Source of the DNA: Hoeflea sp.
Lineage (GTDB): Bacteria > Pseudomonadota > Alphaproteobacteria > Rhizobiales > Rhizobiaceae
DNA: 64,000 nt
NCBI GenBank assembly: GCA_019084245.1
Contig: JAHRFE010000005.1
Coordinates: forward strand, 62,001 to 126,000
Reading direction: 5' to 3'
Positions 28,577-37,803 of this stretch are shown piece by piece; the first letter of the stretch is position 1; each line of letters begins with the position of its first letter. The position numbers and the translations under genes were made by a program. The notes under the pieces were generated by a model. The model was not told where the DNA came from, ran no database searches, and saw only the letters and a list, made by a program, of their open reading frames with translations.

Positions 28577-28720
28577 ATGAACTTCCGCAAGGCCTACAAA
28601 GACTGGCGCGACTATCGCAACACCGTCAACGAACTGTCCCGCATGTCTGAACGCGAACTCAACGACCTCGGCATCTCCCGCGGCGATATCCCCTTCGTCG
28701 CTCGCCGTCCGGGCAACTAA
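28577..28720 (+). CDS. DUF1127 small protein 2
   Basis: The 47-residue protein (MNFRKAYKDWRDYRNTVNEL then RMSERELNDLGISRGDIPFVARR) is a close paralogue of gene 1. It has its own promoter and its own terminator, so it is a separate transcription unit, and no CCUCC-loop RNA follows it. The ribosome site is CGAAAGGACCAAGACC. Confidence 0.92.
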   Translation: MNFRKAYKDWRDYRNTVNELSRMSERELNDLGISRGDIPFVARRPGN

Positions 28721-28763
28721 GCTTACAAAAATACTGCCCGGTTTTGGCCGGTCAATCCAAACG

Positions 28764-28794
28764 GCGCCCTGGAGACAGGGCGCTGTTTCTGTTT
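28764..28794 (+). terminator. Terminator of DUF1127 gene 2
   Basis: GCGCCCTG and CAGGGCGC form an 8-bp stem closed by a GAGA tetraloop and followed by TGTTTCTGTTT. Confidence 0.85.
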
Positions 28795-28936
28795 GTGCGG
28801 CTCACTTTCCCCGGCGAATACTGAGCATTTCGGACCACACTGCCACCGGCAGTCTCTGCCTAATTTATCAGCAACATCGAATACTGACCCGCCCGTTAAC
28901 CAGCCATTCCGGCCTTGCATAACAGGCTTGCTTATA

Positions 28937-28971
28937 TTGCTCTGCACAATTGGACGGCAATCGCCTATATG
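28937..28971 (+). promoter_or_regulatory. Promoter of DUF1127 gene 3
   Basis: TTGCTCTGCACAA (28937-28949; one base different from genes 1 and 2) gives a CTGCAC -35, a 17-base spacer and CTATAT (28965-28970). The start codon is about 68 bases downstream. Confidence 0.75.
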
Positions 28972-29039
28972 AAGGGCATCAGATTGATCACACCGTAATC
29001 ACCGCCCTCCCTGAAGGGCGCGCACCCGAGGAGACCGCC

Positions 29040-29186
29040 ATGAACATTCTTAGCAGAGCACGCAGCTGGATGAAAACCCGCCAGACCGCACAGGAACTCG
29101 CCAACCTGTCCAACGAGACCCTCGCCGACATCGGCCTGACCCGTTTCGACATCGACAACGTGGCACGCGGCATTCGCACCCGCTAA
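29040..29186 (+). CDS. DUF1127 small protein 3
   Basis: The 48-residue protein (MNILSRARSWMKTRQTAQEL then NLSNETLADIGLTRFDIDNVARG) is the most divergent of the three paralogues; the SERE core is SNET and the C-terminal arm lacks RGDIPF. Start ATG 29040 follows GAGGAGACCGCC; an in-frame extension to 28950 overlaps the promoter and is rejected. It is a separate unit with its own promoter and terminator. Confidence 0.9.
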   Translation: MNILSRARSWMKTRQTAQELANLSNETLADIGLTRFDIDNVARGIRTR

Positions 29187-29210
29187 TCGCATATGAAATG
29201 ACCGTTCGTT

Positions 29211-29240
29211 ACGGCGTCCCTTGGGACGCCGTTTTCGTTT
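29211..29240 (+). terminator. Terminator of DUF1127 gene 3
   Basis: ACGGCGTCCC (29211-29220) pairs with GGGACGCCGT (29223-29232) over a tight TT turn (in practice a slightly larger loop) and is followed by TTTCGTTT. Confidence 0.85.
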
Positions 29241-29298
29241 GAGCCGAGCCCTGCAAAACATCTTTGAGACGGGGCCGCGCCCGTGGTAAACGGACGCC

Positions 29299-30738
29299 AT
29301 GACCAAGAGCACTTCTCCTTCTCCCTCTCCCATTCATGTGATCGGCGGCGGTCTCGCCGGCTCCGAAGCCGCCTGGCAGATCGCCCGGCGCGGCCTTCCC
29401 GTGGTTTTGCACGAGATGCGGCCGGTGCGCGGCACCGATGCCCACAAGACCGACAGCCTGGCCGAACTCGTCTGTTCCAATTCCTTCCGCTCCGATGACG
29501 CGGAAAACAACGCCGTCGGCGTCATCCATGCGGAAATGCGCATGGCAGGCTCACTGATCATGTCTTGCGCTGACAAGAATCAGGTCCCCGCAGGCGGCGC
29601 GCTGGCTGTTGACCGGGAAGGTTTTGCTCAAGCCGTCACCGACGCCATCGAAGCCGAGCCTTTGATCGAGGTTGCGCGCGAGGAAATCACCGGCCTGCCG
29701 CCCCACGATTGGGACCAGACGATCATCGCCACTGGCCCGCTGACGGCCCCCGGCCTTGCCGAGGCCATCAGCGCCGAGACCGGCCAGGACGCGCTCGCGT
29801 TCTTCGACGCCATCGCGCCGATCATCCACACCGATTCGATCGACATGTCCGTGTGCTGGTTCCAGTCGCGCTACGACAAGGTCGGACCCGGCGGCACCGG
29901 CAAGGACTATATCAACTGCCCGATGGACAAGGATCAGTACGACGCCTTTGTCGACGCGCTGATCACCGGCGACACCACGGGCTTCAAGGAATGGGAGGGC
30001 ACGCCCTATTTCGACGGCTGCCTGCCGATCGAGATCATGGCCGAGCGCGGCCGGGAGACCCTGCGCCACGGCCCGATGAAGCCGATGGGCCTCACCAATG
30101 CCCACAAGCCCGACATCAAGGCCTATGCCGTGGTCCAGTTGCGCCAGGACAATGCGCTGGGCACGCTTTACAACATGGTCGGATTCCAGACCAAGCTGAA
30201 GTATGGCGCCCAGGCCGAGATCTTCCGGCTGATCCCGGGGCTCGAGAACGCCGAGTTTGCCCGCCTTGGCGGCCTGCACCGCAACACCTACCTCAACTCG
30301 CCGCGCCTGCTCGATGGAACCTTGCAGCTCAAGGGTCGTCCGGGGCTGCGCTTTGCCGGCCAGATCACCGGCTGCGAAGGCTATGTCGAAAGTGCCGCGA
30401 TGGGACTGCTGGCAGGCCGCTTCGCCGCGGCCGAGCGTCTTGGGGAACCGCTCGCGCCGCCGCCGCTGACCAGCGCCTTCGGCGCGCTGCTCAACCATAT
30501 CACCGGCGGCCACATCGAAAGCAACGACGAGCCCGGCAAGCGGTCGTTCCAGCCGATGAATGTCAATTTCGGGCTGTTTCCGCCGCTCGATCCCGGCGCG
30601 ATCCTCCGCCCCGAAGGTGGCGGTCGGTTCCGCGGCAAGGACAAGGCCAAGGCCAAGAAACAGGCCATGGCCCGCCGCGCGCTGACTGATTTCGCCGCAT
30701 GGCTCGAAAACACCGGCATCCGACAAGCCGCCGAATAG
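29299..30738 (+). CDS. trmFO: Folate-dependent tRNA m5U54 methyltransferase TrmFO
   Basis: Uses FAD and methylenetetrahydrofolate to form ribothymidine at tRNA position 54. The 479-residue protein begins with an FAD dinucleotide-binding motif ([21 protein letters not shown], about 12-32), followed by the family-specific [30 protein letters not shown], and the C-terminal [17 protein letters not shown] and [13 protein letters not shown] 29299 follows GGACGCC. It is convergent with the sterol-desaturase gene, with only 10 bases between the stops. Confidence 0.96.
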   Translation: MTKSTSPSPSPIHVIGGGLAGSEAAWQIARRGLPVVLHEMRPVRGTDAHKTDSLAELVCSNSFRSDDAENNAVGVIHAEMRMAGSLIMSCADKNQVPAGGALAVDREGFAQAVTDAIEAEPLIEVAREEITGLPPHDWDQTIIATGPLTAPGLAEAISAETGQDALAFFDAIAPIIHTDSIDMSVCWFQSRYDKVGPGGTGKDYINCPMDKDQYDAFVDALITGDTTGFKEWEGTPYFDGCLPIEIMAERGRETLRHGPMKPMGLTNAHKPDIKAYAVVQLRQDNALGTLYNMVGFQTKLKYGAQAEIFRLIPGLENAEFARLGGLHRNTYLNSPRLLDGTLQLKGRPGLRFAGQITGCEGYVESAAMGLLAGRFAAAERLGEPLAPPPLTSAFGALLNHITGGHIESNDEPGKRSFQPMNVNFGLFPPLDPGAILRPEGGGRFRGKDKAKAKKQAMARRALTDFAAWLENTGIRQAAE

Positions 30739-30748
30739 CTTACATCCG

Positions 30749-31715
<967 letters not shown>

Positions 31716-31723
<8 letters not shown>

Positions 31724-32174
31724 TGTGGTCCCCCTCCGGATCCGCAAATTTCGGGCTCGCCAGCACAAAACTGCCGCAGAGCCAAAGCGACACTTCCGCC
31801 GCATCTTCGTTGCTGAAGAACACATATTCCCCACCCTTGAGGGTCGAATCATGAAAGGTGATTCTGAGCCCCGCCTGGCCTTCCAACGGCGCCACTGCGA
31901 CCGAGCCGGGCAGGATCAGCCTGGCGACATAATGACGCCCCATGGTCTGCAGAAAACCGACTTTTCCGTCCGCGAGTCGCAGGAAGCAGGCCTTTCCATC
32001 CGCGGTCATCGTGACCGAGCGGATTGCCTCGCCCGGATAGGCGCGGGCAAATTCCATGATTGCTTCGCCGGTGTCGCGCGAATCCTTCTGGCGTGAACCG
32101 CCGCTGTAATGAACGGCGCCAATCACCAGCAAGACGCCGAAGGCGACCACCACTACCAAGGCTCCAAGGCTCAT
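31716..32174 (-). CDS. Membrane-anchored hypothetical protein
   Basis: The 152-residue protein has one N-terminal transmembrane segment (LGALVVVVAFGVLLVIGAVHY) and a soluble domain of about 125 residues with predicted alternating strands (SVTMTADGKACFLRLADGKVGFLQTMG, YVFFSNEDAAEVSLWLCGSF). I recognise no named family. Start ATG 32174 puts the membrane segment first. Its 3' end overlaps the sterol-desaturase gene by 8 bases, which suggests a functional link, perhaps as partner of the membrane enzyme. Confidence 0.8.
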
Positions 32175-32289
32175 CTGTTCCCTCCGAATTGACGTGGCTC
32201 CCGGACGCGTCAACGCTCCGGACTATGCCTTGCAGCTTATTCCTGCGCAAGTCACCGATAATTGGGGATCAAACGCTGTTTGGGAGCGG

Positions 32290-33165
32290 TCAGACCCGGC
32301 CCCGCCGCGCCGCCCGCCACAGGCGCCATTGCCGCCGCCATTGCGGCAGTTGAAGCGATGCCTCCAGACTGCCTGCGCCGAGCTTTACAGCCCGTGCGAG
32401 CACCGGCTCGACCAGCGAGACCGGCAGATAGGCAGGAAAGACCGAACCCGGCAACTCTGCGAGCACCGACCTCGCCTTGTCCAGATGCTCTCGCCCGAAG
32501 TCGGCAAAGGCGCGCACGGCATTGGACAGCGCCGTCTTATCTTCGCCGCGCAGAAACCCGTCACGTTCCAGCCCGGTCGCAGCCAGGAGGTCTCCCGGAA
32601 CAAACACCTGCCCCCTCGCCTGGGTCATCGGCAGCAGCATCAGATGCCCCGCCACTGCCTGCGCCACACCGGCATGGCCGCTGGCGGTCGCCGTCTGCGT
32701 TGAACATTCGGGATCAATCAGAAAGGCCGACATCTGCAGCATCGCCGAAGCCGTCTCGCCGGCATAACCTTCATAGCTCACGCGGTCGGGCATCGGGTCA
32801 TCATAGAGATCGAAAATCCGTGCTTCGCACATCGCGATCAACGGCGCCACCGGCATGGCGCGGCGTTGAATTACATCGAGAAGGGTTTGGGCAACCGGAT
32901 GCGCCCGCGCCTCGCCGCCCCGTTCGCCTGCCAGCACGTCGCGCCACCATTGCAGCCGAACCTCGCCAGGAAGCGCCTCACGCACCCGGTCACGGATCGA
33001 GGCGATCTCGGCGTTGAACAGCATCAAGGCCAGCAGGTCATCGCGCGCCGCTTCCGGCATCAACAACAGCGCCAGATACCGGTCGATATCCGCCCGGCGG
33101 AGATCGGAAAGCAATTGTTCGCGCAATGCTGGCGCCAAAGCGCCTGATGAACCTGGCCCAGTCAC
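32290..33165 (-). CDS. Squalene/phytoene synthase-fold protein, NDUFAF6-like
   Basis: The 291-residue protein has the trans-isoprenyl synthase fold signature (LMLFNAEIASIRDRV then GEVRLQWWRDVLAG), but both Asp-rich catalytic motifs are missing: the first position reads FNAEIASIRD and the second AVAGHLMLLPMTQARGQVFVP, without an NxxRD. This is how the complex I assembly factor NDUFAF6 differs from true phytoene synthases, so an assembly role is favoured over carotenoid synthesis; no crt genes are present. The start is GTG 33165, 4 bases after the Mth938/NDUFAF3-like gene. It ends the yajC-secDF operon. Confidence 0.82.
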   Translation of the reverse strand: MTGPGSSGALAPALREQLLSDLRRADIDRYLALLLMPEAARDDLLALMLFNAEIASIRDRVREALPGEVRLQWWRDVLAGERGGEARAHPVAQTLLDVIQRRAMPVAPLIAMCEARIFDLYDDPMPDRVSYEGYAGETASAMLQMSAFLIDPECSTQTATASGHAGVAQAVAGHLMLLPMTQARGQVFVPGDLLAATGLERDGFLRGEDKTALSNAVRAFADFGREHLDKARSVLAELPGSVFPAYLPVSLVEPVLARAVKLGAGSLEASLQLPQWRRQWRLWRAARRGRV

Positions 33166-33169
33166 CCTC

Positions 33170-33556
33170 TCACACTGCGATCAGGGCGGCGGCAACCGCA
33201 CGTGATTCGGCAAGCATGACATTGTAGGTCCGCACCGCAGCGCCCGTGCTCATCGGATCGGAGGAGACCTCAGCGGCCCGCAGCGCCGCCTTGAGCTCAG
33301 CCGGCAGTGGCCGGATCTCCATGCCGGTTCCCACAAGCAGAAACTCGATCTCCCGGGTCTCCGCCATAACCTTCTCAAACCGCGCCAGTGTCAGCGCCGC
33401 ATCTTCTTCCACATCCCAGCCATAGATTCCTGAAGGCAGGCACAGGATCGATCCGCGATGCGACATATCGGCAAACCGGAACCCGCCATTGCCGTAGGCC
33501 TCGATCGGCGCACGTCCGGGGAAATGTGCCTCGCGGATCTCGATGCCACGCGCCAT
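33170..33556 (-). CDS. Mth938/DUF498 family protein, NDUFAF3-like
   Basis: The 128-residue protein belongs to the Mth938-like (DUF498) family, which includes human NDUFAF3, a complex I assembly factor. Visible features are FRFADMSHRGSILCLPSGIYGWDV and FLLVGTGMEIRPLP, followed by YNVMLAESRAVAAAL. It starts 3 bases after the secDF stop and stops 4 bases before the NDUFAF6-like start. A place behind secDF fits a link between membrane protein insertion and complex I assembly. Confidence 0.9.
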   Translation of the reverse strand: MARGIEIREAHFPGRAPIEAYGNGGFRFADMSHRGSILCLPSGIYGWDVEEDAALTLARFEKVMAETREIEFLLVGTGMEIRPLPAELKAALRAAEVSSDPMSTGAAVRTYNVMLAESRAVAAALIAV

Positions 33557-33559
33557 GGC

Positions 33560-36130
33560 TCAGGCCGTACTCTTGTCGGCGATGCCTGGTGCCGTTTCCG
33601 CTTCTTCCTCGGTGTCCATTCCGACCCGGAACGTGTCAGCCCGAAGCTTGAACAGGATCAGTACCGGAGCAGCGATGAAGATCGAGGAATAGGTGCCGAT
33701 CACAACGCCGAAGATCATGGCGAAGGTGAAGGAGCGAATGACTTCACCGCCAAACACGAACAGCGCTGTCAATGCCAGAAGCGTTGTCACCGATGTCAGG
33801 ATGGTGCGCGGCAGCATCTGGTTGATCGACAGGTTGAGCAGGCTCGGAAGCGGCATCTTCTTGTACCGCCTTAAATTCTCGCGGACACGATCATAGACGA
33901 CCACCGTGTCATTGAGCGAATAGCCGACAATCGTCAGCACCGCCGCGATACTCGAGAGGTTGAACTCGATGCCAGAGATCACGAAGATGCCGATTGTCAG
34001 CACCACATCGTGTACCGTCGCAATGATGGCGCCGAGCGCGAACTGCCACTCGAACCGGAACCAGATATAGACCAGAATCGCCAGCAGCGACGCGATCACG
34101 GCGATTGTGCCGGCCTGCGCCAGTTCACCCGACACCGTCGGGCCGACAACCTCTACCCGCCTGATCTCGTAGCTTTCCTCCAACTCGGCGCGAACCAGGG
34201 TGATGGCTGTTTGTTCAGCGTTTTCGCCGCCGCCCTGCGCCTGCAGCCTGATCAGAACTTCGCGCGGCGATCCGAATTCCTGGGCCTGGATTTCACCGAG
34301 ATTGAGTTCAGTCAGGCGGGCCCTGATGTCGCCGACATCGGCGTTCCCGTCCTTGGCTTGAACCTCGATCATCGATCCGCCCTTGAAGTCGATGCCGTAG
34401 TTCATGTTGATGGTGGCAAACAGCGCCAGCGCCGCCACCGAAGCCGCCGCCGACAGGATAAAGGTGAAGCGCCGGAGTTTCATGAAACGGAAGCTGAAAT
34501 CCCGCACGATCGCATCAAGCGCGCCTCTCGGCATGACTTTCGGTCGGCTGCGCCGCACCCATTCCGCAACCAGCCAGCGCGTCAGGGTGAACGCGGTAAA
34601 GACGGTTGTGACAATACCAACTGCAAGCGTCACGGCAAACCCGCGCACCGGACCGGTGCCGAGATAGAACAGGATGATTGCGGCAATCAGCGTGGTGACA
34701 TTGGCATCGAGGATCGTGGAGAAAGCCTTGCTGAAACCGGCGTCTATGGCCTGTATCAGGGATCGCCCTGACTTGTGCTCCTCTCGAATCCGCTCGTAGA
34801 TCAGCACGTTGGAATCGACCGCCATACCGACGGTCAGGACAATACCGGCAATGCCCGGCAAGGTCAGCGTGGCCCCCAGCATGGTCAGGATTGCGATGAT
34901 CATCACGACGTTGGCGATCAACGCCAGGTTGGCGATGAAGCCAAGCATGCCGTAGGCGACAAACATGAACGCCAGCACGAGAATCGCGCCGATGATGCCG
35001 GCGATTTCGCCGGCCGCGACCGAATCGGCGCCGAGACCCGGGCCGACAGTGCGCTCTTCTATCACTGTCAGTGTCGCCGGCAATGCGCCGGCCCGCAGCA
35101 GGATCGCCAGATCATTGGCGCTCTGCACATCGAAATTGCCTGAAATCTGCCCCGTTCCGCCGAGGATCGGTTCGCGGATCACGGGTGCTGAGATCACCTG
35201 ATCGTCGAGAACGATGGCAAACGGCAGCCCGACATTGCGTGTCGTGGCCTGGCCGAAGCGTTGACCGCCCTTGGAATCAAACCGGAAGCTGACGACCGGC
35301 TCATTTGTGCGCTGGTCGTAGCCAGCCTGCGCATCGACAAGGTTCTCGCCCGAAACCAGAACCGTGCGTTCGATCAGATAGGGAATCGGCGGATCATCGG
35401 TCGAGTAAAGCACCTCGGAATTCGCCGGAGGACGGCCTTCGATCGCTTCCTGGATCGGCATTGACGAATCGACCATCCGGAAAGCAAGCTTGGCGGTCTG
35501 GTTGAGAAGGCTTTTCAGACGCTCGGGATCAGAAAGGCCCGGAACCTGAACCAGGATCCGGTCGACACCCTGGCGCTGGATCACCGGCTCCGTAGTTCCC
35601 AACTCGTCGATACGCTTGCGTACTACCTCGATCGACTGGGCCACCGCCGACGACACCCGGTAGGTGATGCCTTCATCTGTCAGAAGAACACGCAGAAGAC
35701 CGGTTTGCGGTTCTTCAATGCTTGCCTCGGCCACCGTGCCGCCGCCAAACAATCCCGAATTGACCGGCAGTGTTAGCTCTTCCAGCGCGGTTTTCGCCTC
35801 TTCGATACGAGCCTCGTCGCGAATACGGACCTGCACCATCTGTCCGGTCCCCGAAAGGCCCGTGTAACCAATCCCCGCTTCGCGCAAGAGCCGCCGCACA
35901 TCATCAACAGTTGTGGTCAGCCTGTCCTTGATGATGTCCTGACGGTCCACCTGCAGGAGCATGTAGGAGCCCCCCTGGAGATCGAGACCGAGGGTGAGCT
36001 TCTTGGAAGGCGCCCAATCCGGCAGGCTGTCAGCCTGCTGCTGGCTCAAGAGGTTCGGCGCGGCAAACACCACGCCGGCGAGAACCGCAAGCCAGATAAG
36101 GGTCGTTTTCCAACGGGAGAAATAAAGCAT
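33560..36130 (-). CDS. secDF: Fused preprotein translocase subunit SecDF
   Basis: An 856-residue fusion of SecD (about 1-540) and SecF (about 545-856), with twelve expected membrane segments. It uses the proton motive force to pull secreted proteins out of the SecYEG channel. SecD marks are KLTLGLDLQGGSYMLLQVD, a periplasmic P1 head domain and FMFVAYGMLGFIANLALIANVVMI; SecF marks are NYGIDFKGGSMIEV and GYSLNDTVVVYDRVREN. yajC lies 91 bases upstream. Fusion is the less common form and occurs in many Hyphomicrobiales. Confidence 0.96.
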   Translation of the reverse strand: MLYFSRWKTTLIWLAVLAGVVFAAPNLLSQQQADSLPDWAPSKKLTLGLDLQGGSYMLLQVDRQDIIKDRLTTTVDDVRRLLREAGIGYTGLSGTGQMVQVRIRDEARIEEAKTALEELTLPVNSGLFGGGTVAEASIEEPQTGLLRVLLTDEGITYRVSSAVAQSIEVVRKRIDELGTTEPVIQRQGVDRILVQVPGLSDPERLKSLLNQTAKLAFRMVDSSMPIQEAIEGRPPANSEVLYSTDDPPIPYLIERTVLVSGENLVDAQAGYDQRTNEPVVSFRFDSKGGQRFGQATTRNVGLPFAIVLDDQVISAPVIREPILGGTGQISGNFDVQSANDLAILLRAGALPATLTVIEERTVGPGLGADSVAAGEIAGIIGAILVLAFMFVAYGMLGFIANLALIANVVMIIAILTMLGATLTLPGIAGIVLTVGMAVDSNVLIYERIREEHKSGRSLIQAIDAGFSKAFSTILDANVTTLIAAIILFYLGTGPVRGFAVTLAVGIVTTVFTAFTLTRWLVAEWVRRSRPKVMPRGALDAIVRDFSFRFMKLRRFTFILSAAASVAALALFATINMNYGIDFKGGSMIEVQAKDGNADVGDIRARLTELNLGEIQAQEFGSPREVLIRLQAQGGGENAEQTAITLVRAELEESYEIRRVEVVGPTVSGELAQAGTIAVIASLLAILVYIWFRFEWQFALGAIIATVHDVVLTIGIFVISGIEFNLSSIAAVLTIVGYSLNDTVVVYDRVRENLRRYKKMPLPSLLNLSINQMLPRTILTSVTTLLALTALFVFGGEVIRSFTFAMIFGVVIGTYSSIFIAAPVLILFKLRADTFRVGMDTEEEAETAPGIADKSTA

Positions 36131-36221
36131 GGCGCTCTCGGTTCATCCTCGGGGATGAAATTGGTGAATGAAAGGTCCCGCGTGCGGCGGACAGGACCCC
36201 TGTCCTGTCCGCCATTTGCGG

Positions 36222-36548
36222 CTATTCCTTGGCAGGTTCGCCCTTGACCCGAACATCGGCAATCAGGCTGCGAATCAGCCGGACCTTCACGCCATCGGAA
36301 ATCTCGACTTCGAGCTCGGTGTCGTCCACCACCTTGGTGACCTTGCCGATGACGCCGCCACCGGTGATGATCTGGTCGCCGCGGCGAACATTCTTCAGCA
36401 TTTCCTCGCGTTTTTTCATCTGCGTGCGCTGCGGCCGGATGATGAGGAAATACATGATTACAAAAATCAGCAGGAAGGGCAGGATCGACATCAGGATCTC
36501 ACCGCCGCCGCCCATTGAGGACTGGGCATAAGCCGGGGTCACAAACAT
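36222..36548 (-). CDS. yajC: Preprotein translocase subunit YajC
   Basis: The 108-residue partner of SecDF has one membrane segment (ILMSILPFLLIFVIMYFLII), then RPQRTQMKKREEMLKNVRRGDQIITGGGVIGKV, the diagnostic YajC core. MFVTPAYAQ at the start is typical of rhizobia, and ATG 36548 follows AAGGAGTTTTTC. It is the first gene of the operon yajC-secDF-NDUFAF3-like-NDUFAF6-like. Confidence 0.95.
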   Translation of the reverse strand: MFVTPAYAQSSMGGGGEILMSILPFLLIFVIMYFLIIRPQRTQMKKREEMLKNVRRGDQIITGGGVIGKVTKVVDDTELEVEISDGVKVRLIRSLIADVRVKGEPAKE

Positions 36549-36856
36549 GAAAAACTCCTTGAGGGTAAGCTTGGGGGAGAGCCCAAGGGCTCCCCGACAG
36601 TCGAGCGGAATATAGTGGCAAGATAGCCGAATGCAACGCAAACATGGGACAATCCGGCCCGAATTGCCTGCCAAAACAGCTTTTCCGTACCATCATGCCG
36701 TGCTACCGGCTTTGGTGCATGTCCCGCCCGGGTGATTTCGCCCGAACAAGGCGGAGATGCACCCATTCGGAATCAAGGACGACCATCGCGCGTTCGTCCC
36801 GATGAACGCCACGCCGGGCGCCACATCGCCACGCCAACACCAGCCTGGACACTCCC
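36549..36856. other. Divergent intergenic region yajC / DUF815 gene
   Basis: 308 bases between divergent starts. Promoters for both sides must be here but none stands out. No small gene or structured RNA was found. Confidence 0.5.
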
Positions 36857-37726
36857 ATGCAAGATGAAACCGCCCGCCAGATCCTCGCTGAACTTGCCCG
36901 CCTGTCGCGCGCCGTGGAGGCGCTGGCGCCGTCCGCGCCGGCAACGAACAATTTCGATGCGGCGGCCTGCTTTGTCTGGGATGCGGACAATCAGCATCTG
37001 GCGCCGGTGACCAGGCCGAACCGGATCGAGATCTCGTTGATCAAGGGTGTCGATCATGTCCGCGACATTCTGGTCGACAACACCCGCCGCTTCGCCATCG
37101 GGCTGCCCGCCAACAATGTGCTGCTGTGGGGCGCGCGTGGCATGGGCAAATCCTCGCTCGTCAAGTCCGTCCACGCAGCGCTTGCCGCAGAACCCGGCCT
37201 GCCGGCCCCGCTCAAGCTCATCGAGATCCATCGCGAGGACATCAACTCCCTGCCCGCGCTGATGGCGATCCTGAGACCCGCGCCGGCGCGCTTCATGCTG
37301 TTTTGCGACGATCTTTCTTTCGATCATGATGACACCGCCTACAAGTCGCTCAAGGCGGCTCTTGATGGCGGCATCGAAGGCCGGCCCGACAATGTGCTGC
37401 TCTACGCGACATCCAACCGCCGTCACCTGCTGCCGCGCGACATGATCGAAAACGAGCGCTCTACCGCCATTAATCCCAGCGAAGCGGTCGAGGAAAAGGT
37501 CTCGCTGTCAGACCGCTTTGGCCTCTGGCTCGGCTTCCACAAGTGTTCCCAGGACGACTATCTGGAAATGGTGGCCGGATATGCCGCGCATTTTGGCCTG
37601 GATGCGGATCCGGAATCGCTCAAGGCCGAGGCGCTGGAATGGTCAACCACGCGCGGCGCGCGGTCGGGGCGCGTGGCCTGGCAGTTCATCCAGGATCTGG
37701 CCGGTCGGATGGGCACATCGATCTGA
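36857..37726 (+). CDS. DUF815 AAA+-type ATPase
   Basis: The 289-residue P-loop protein has Walker A at WGARGMGKSS (91-100), Walker B at FMLFCDDLSF, a sensor-like LLYATSNRRHLLPRDM, and arginines in the C-terminal helical part. DUF815 proteins are widespread single-domain ATPases, and function is not established. ATG 36857 comes after a divergent promoter region. It is monocistronic, ending at the bidirectional terminator shared with the nlpD-like gene. Confidence 0.9.
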   Translation: MQDETARQILAELARLSRAVEALAPSAPATNNFDAAACFVWDADNQHLAPVTRPNRIEISLIKGVDHVRDILVDNTRRFAIGLPANNVLLWGARGMGKSSLVKSVHAALAAEPGLPAPLKLIEIHREDINSLPALMAILRPAPARFMLFCDDLSFDHDDTAYKSLKAALDGGIEGRPDNVLLYATSNRRHLLPRDMIENERSTAINPSEAVEEKVSLSDRFGLWLGFHKCSQDDYLEMVAGYAAHFGLDADPESLKAEALEWSTTRGARSGRVAWQFIQDLAGRMGTSI

Positions 37727-37750
37727 ACTCAGACAGCCTACACGGAACGG

Positions 37751-37784
37751 AAAAAGGCCAGCGCATCACAACGCTGGCCTTTCC
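37751..37784. terminator. Bidirectional terminator between DUF815 and nlpD-like genes
   Basis: AAAGGCCAGCG (37753-37763) pairs perfectly with CGCTGGCCTTT (37772-37782) over 8 bases. The minus strand continues with TTTTTCCG and the plus strand has CCTTTCC, so it can serve both convergent genes. Confidence 0.85.
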
Positions 37785-37803
37785 ACTATCGCCTGGAGGG
37801 CGT

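Larger units (their letters stand above)
28721..29039 (+). other. Interval between DUF1127 genes 2 and 3
   Basis: These 319 bases hold the terminator of gene 2 (28764-28794) and the promoter of gene 3 (28937-28971). The stretch 28795-28936 shows no gene, CCUCC motif or convincing structure. Confidence 0.6.

Noticed and set aside
28721-29039. A second cuckoo-type RNA after DUF1127 gene 2
   Set aside because: No CCTCC motif is present there; only an ordinary terminator and the next promoter are seen.
32290-33165. Carotenoid or hopanoid synthesis gene
   Set aside because: Both Asp-rich motifs are missing and no crt, hpn or shc gene lies nearby; context is the secDF operon.
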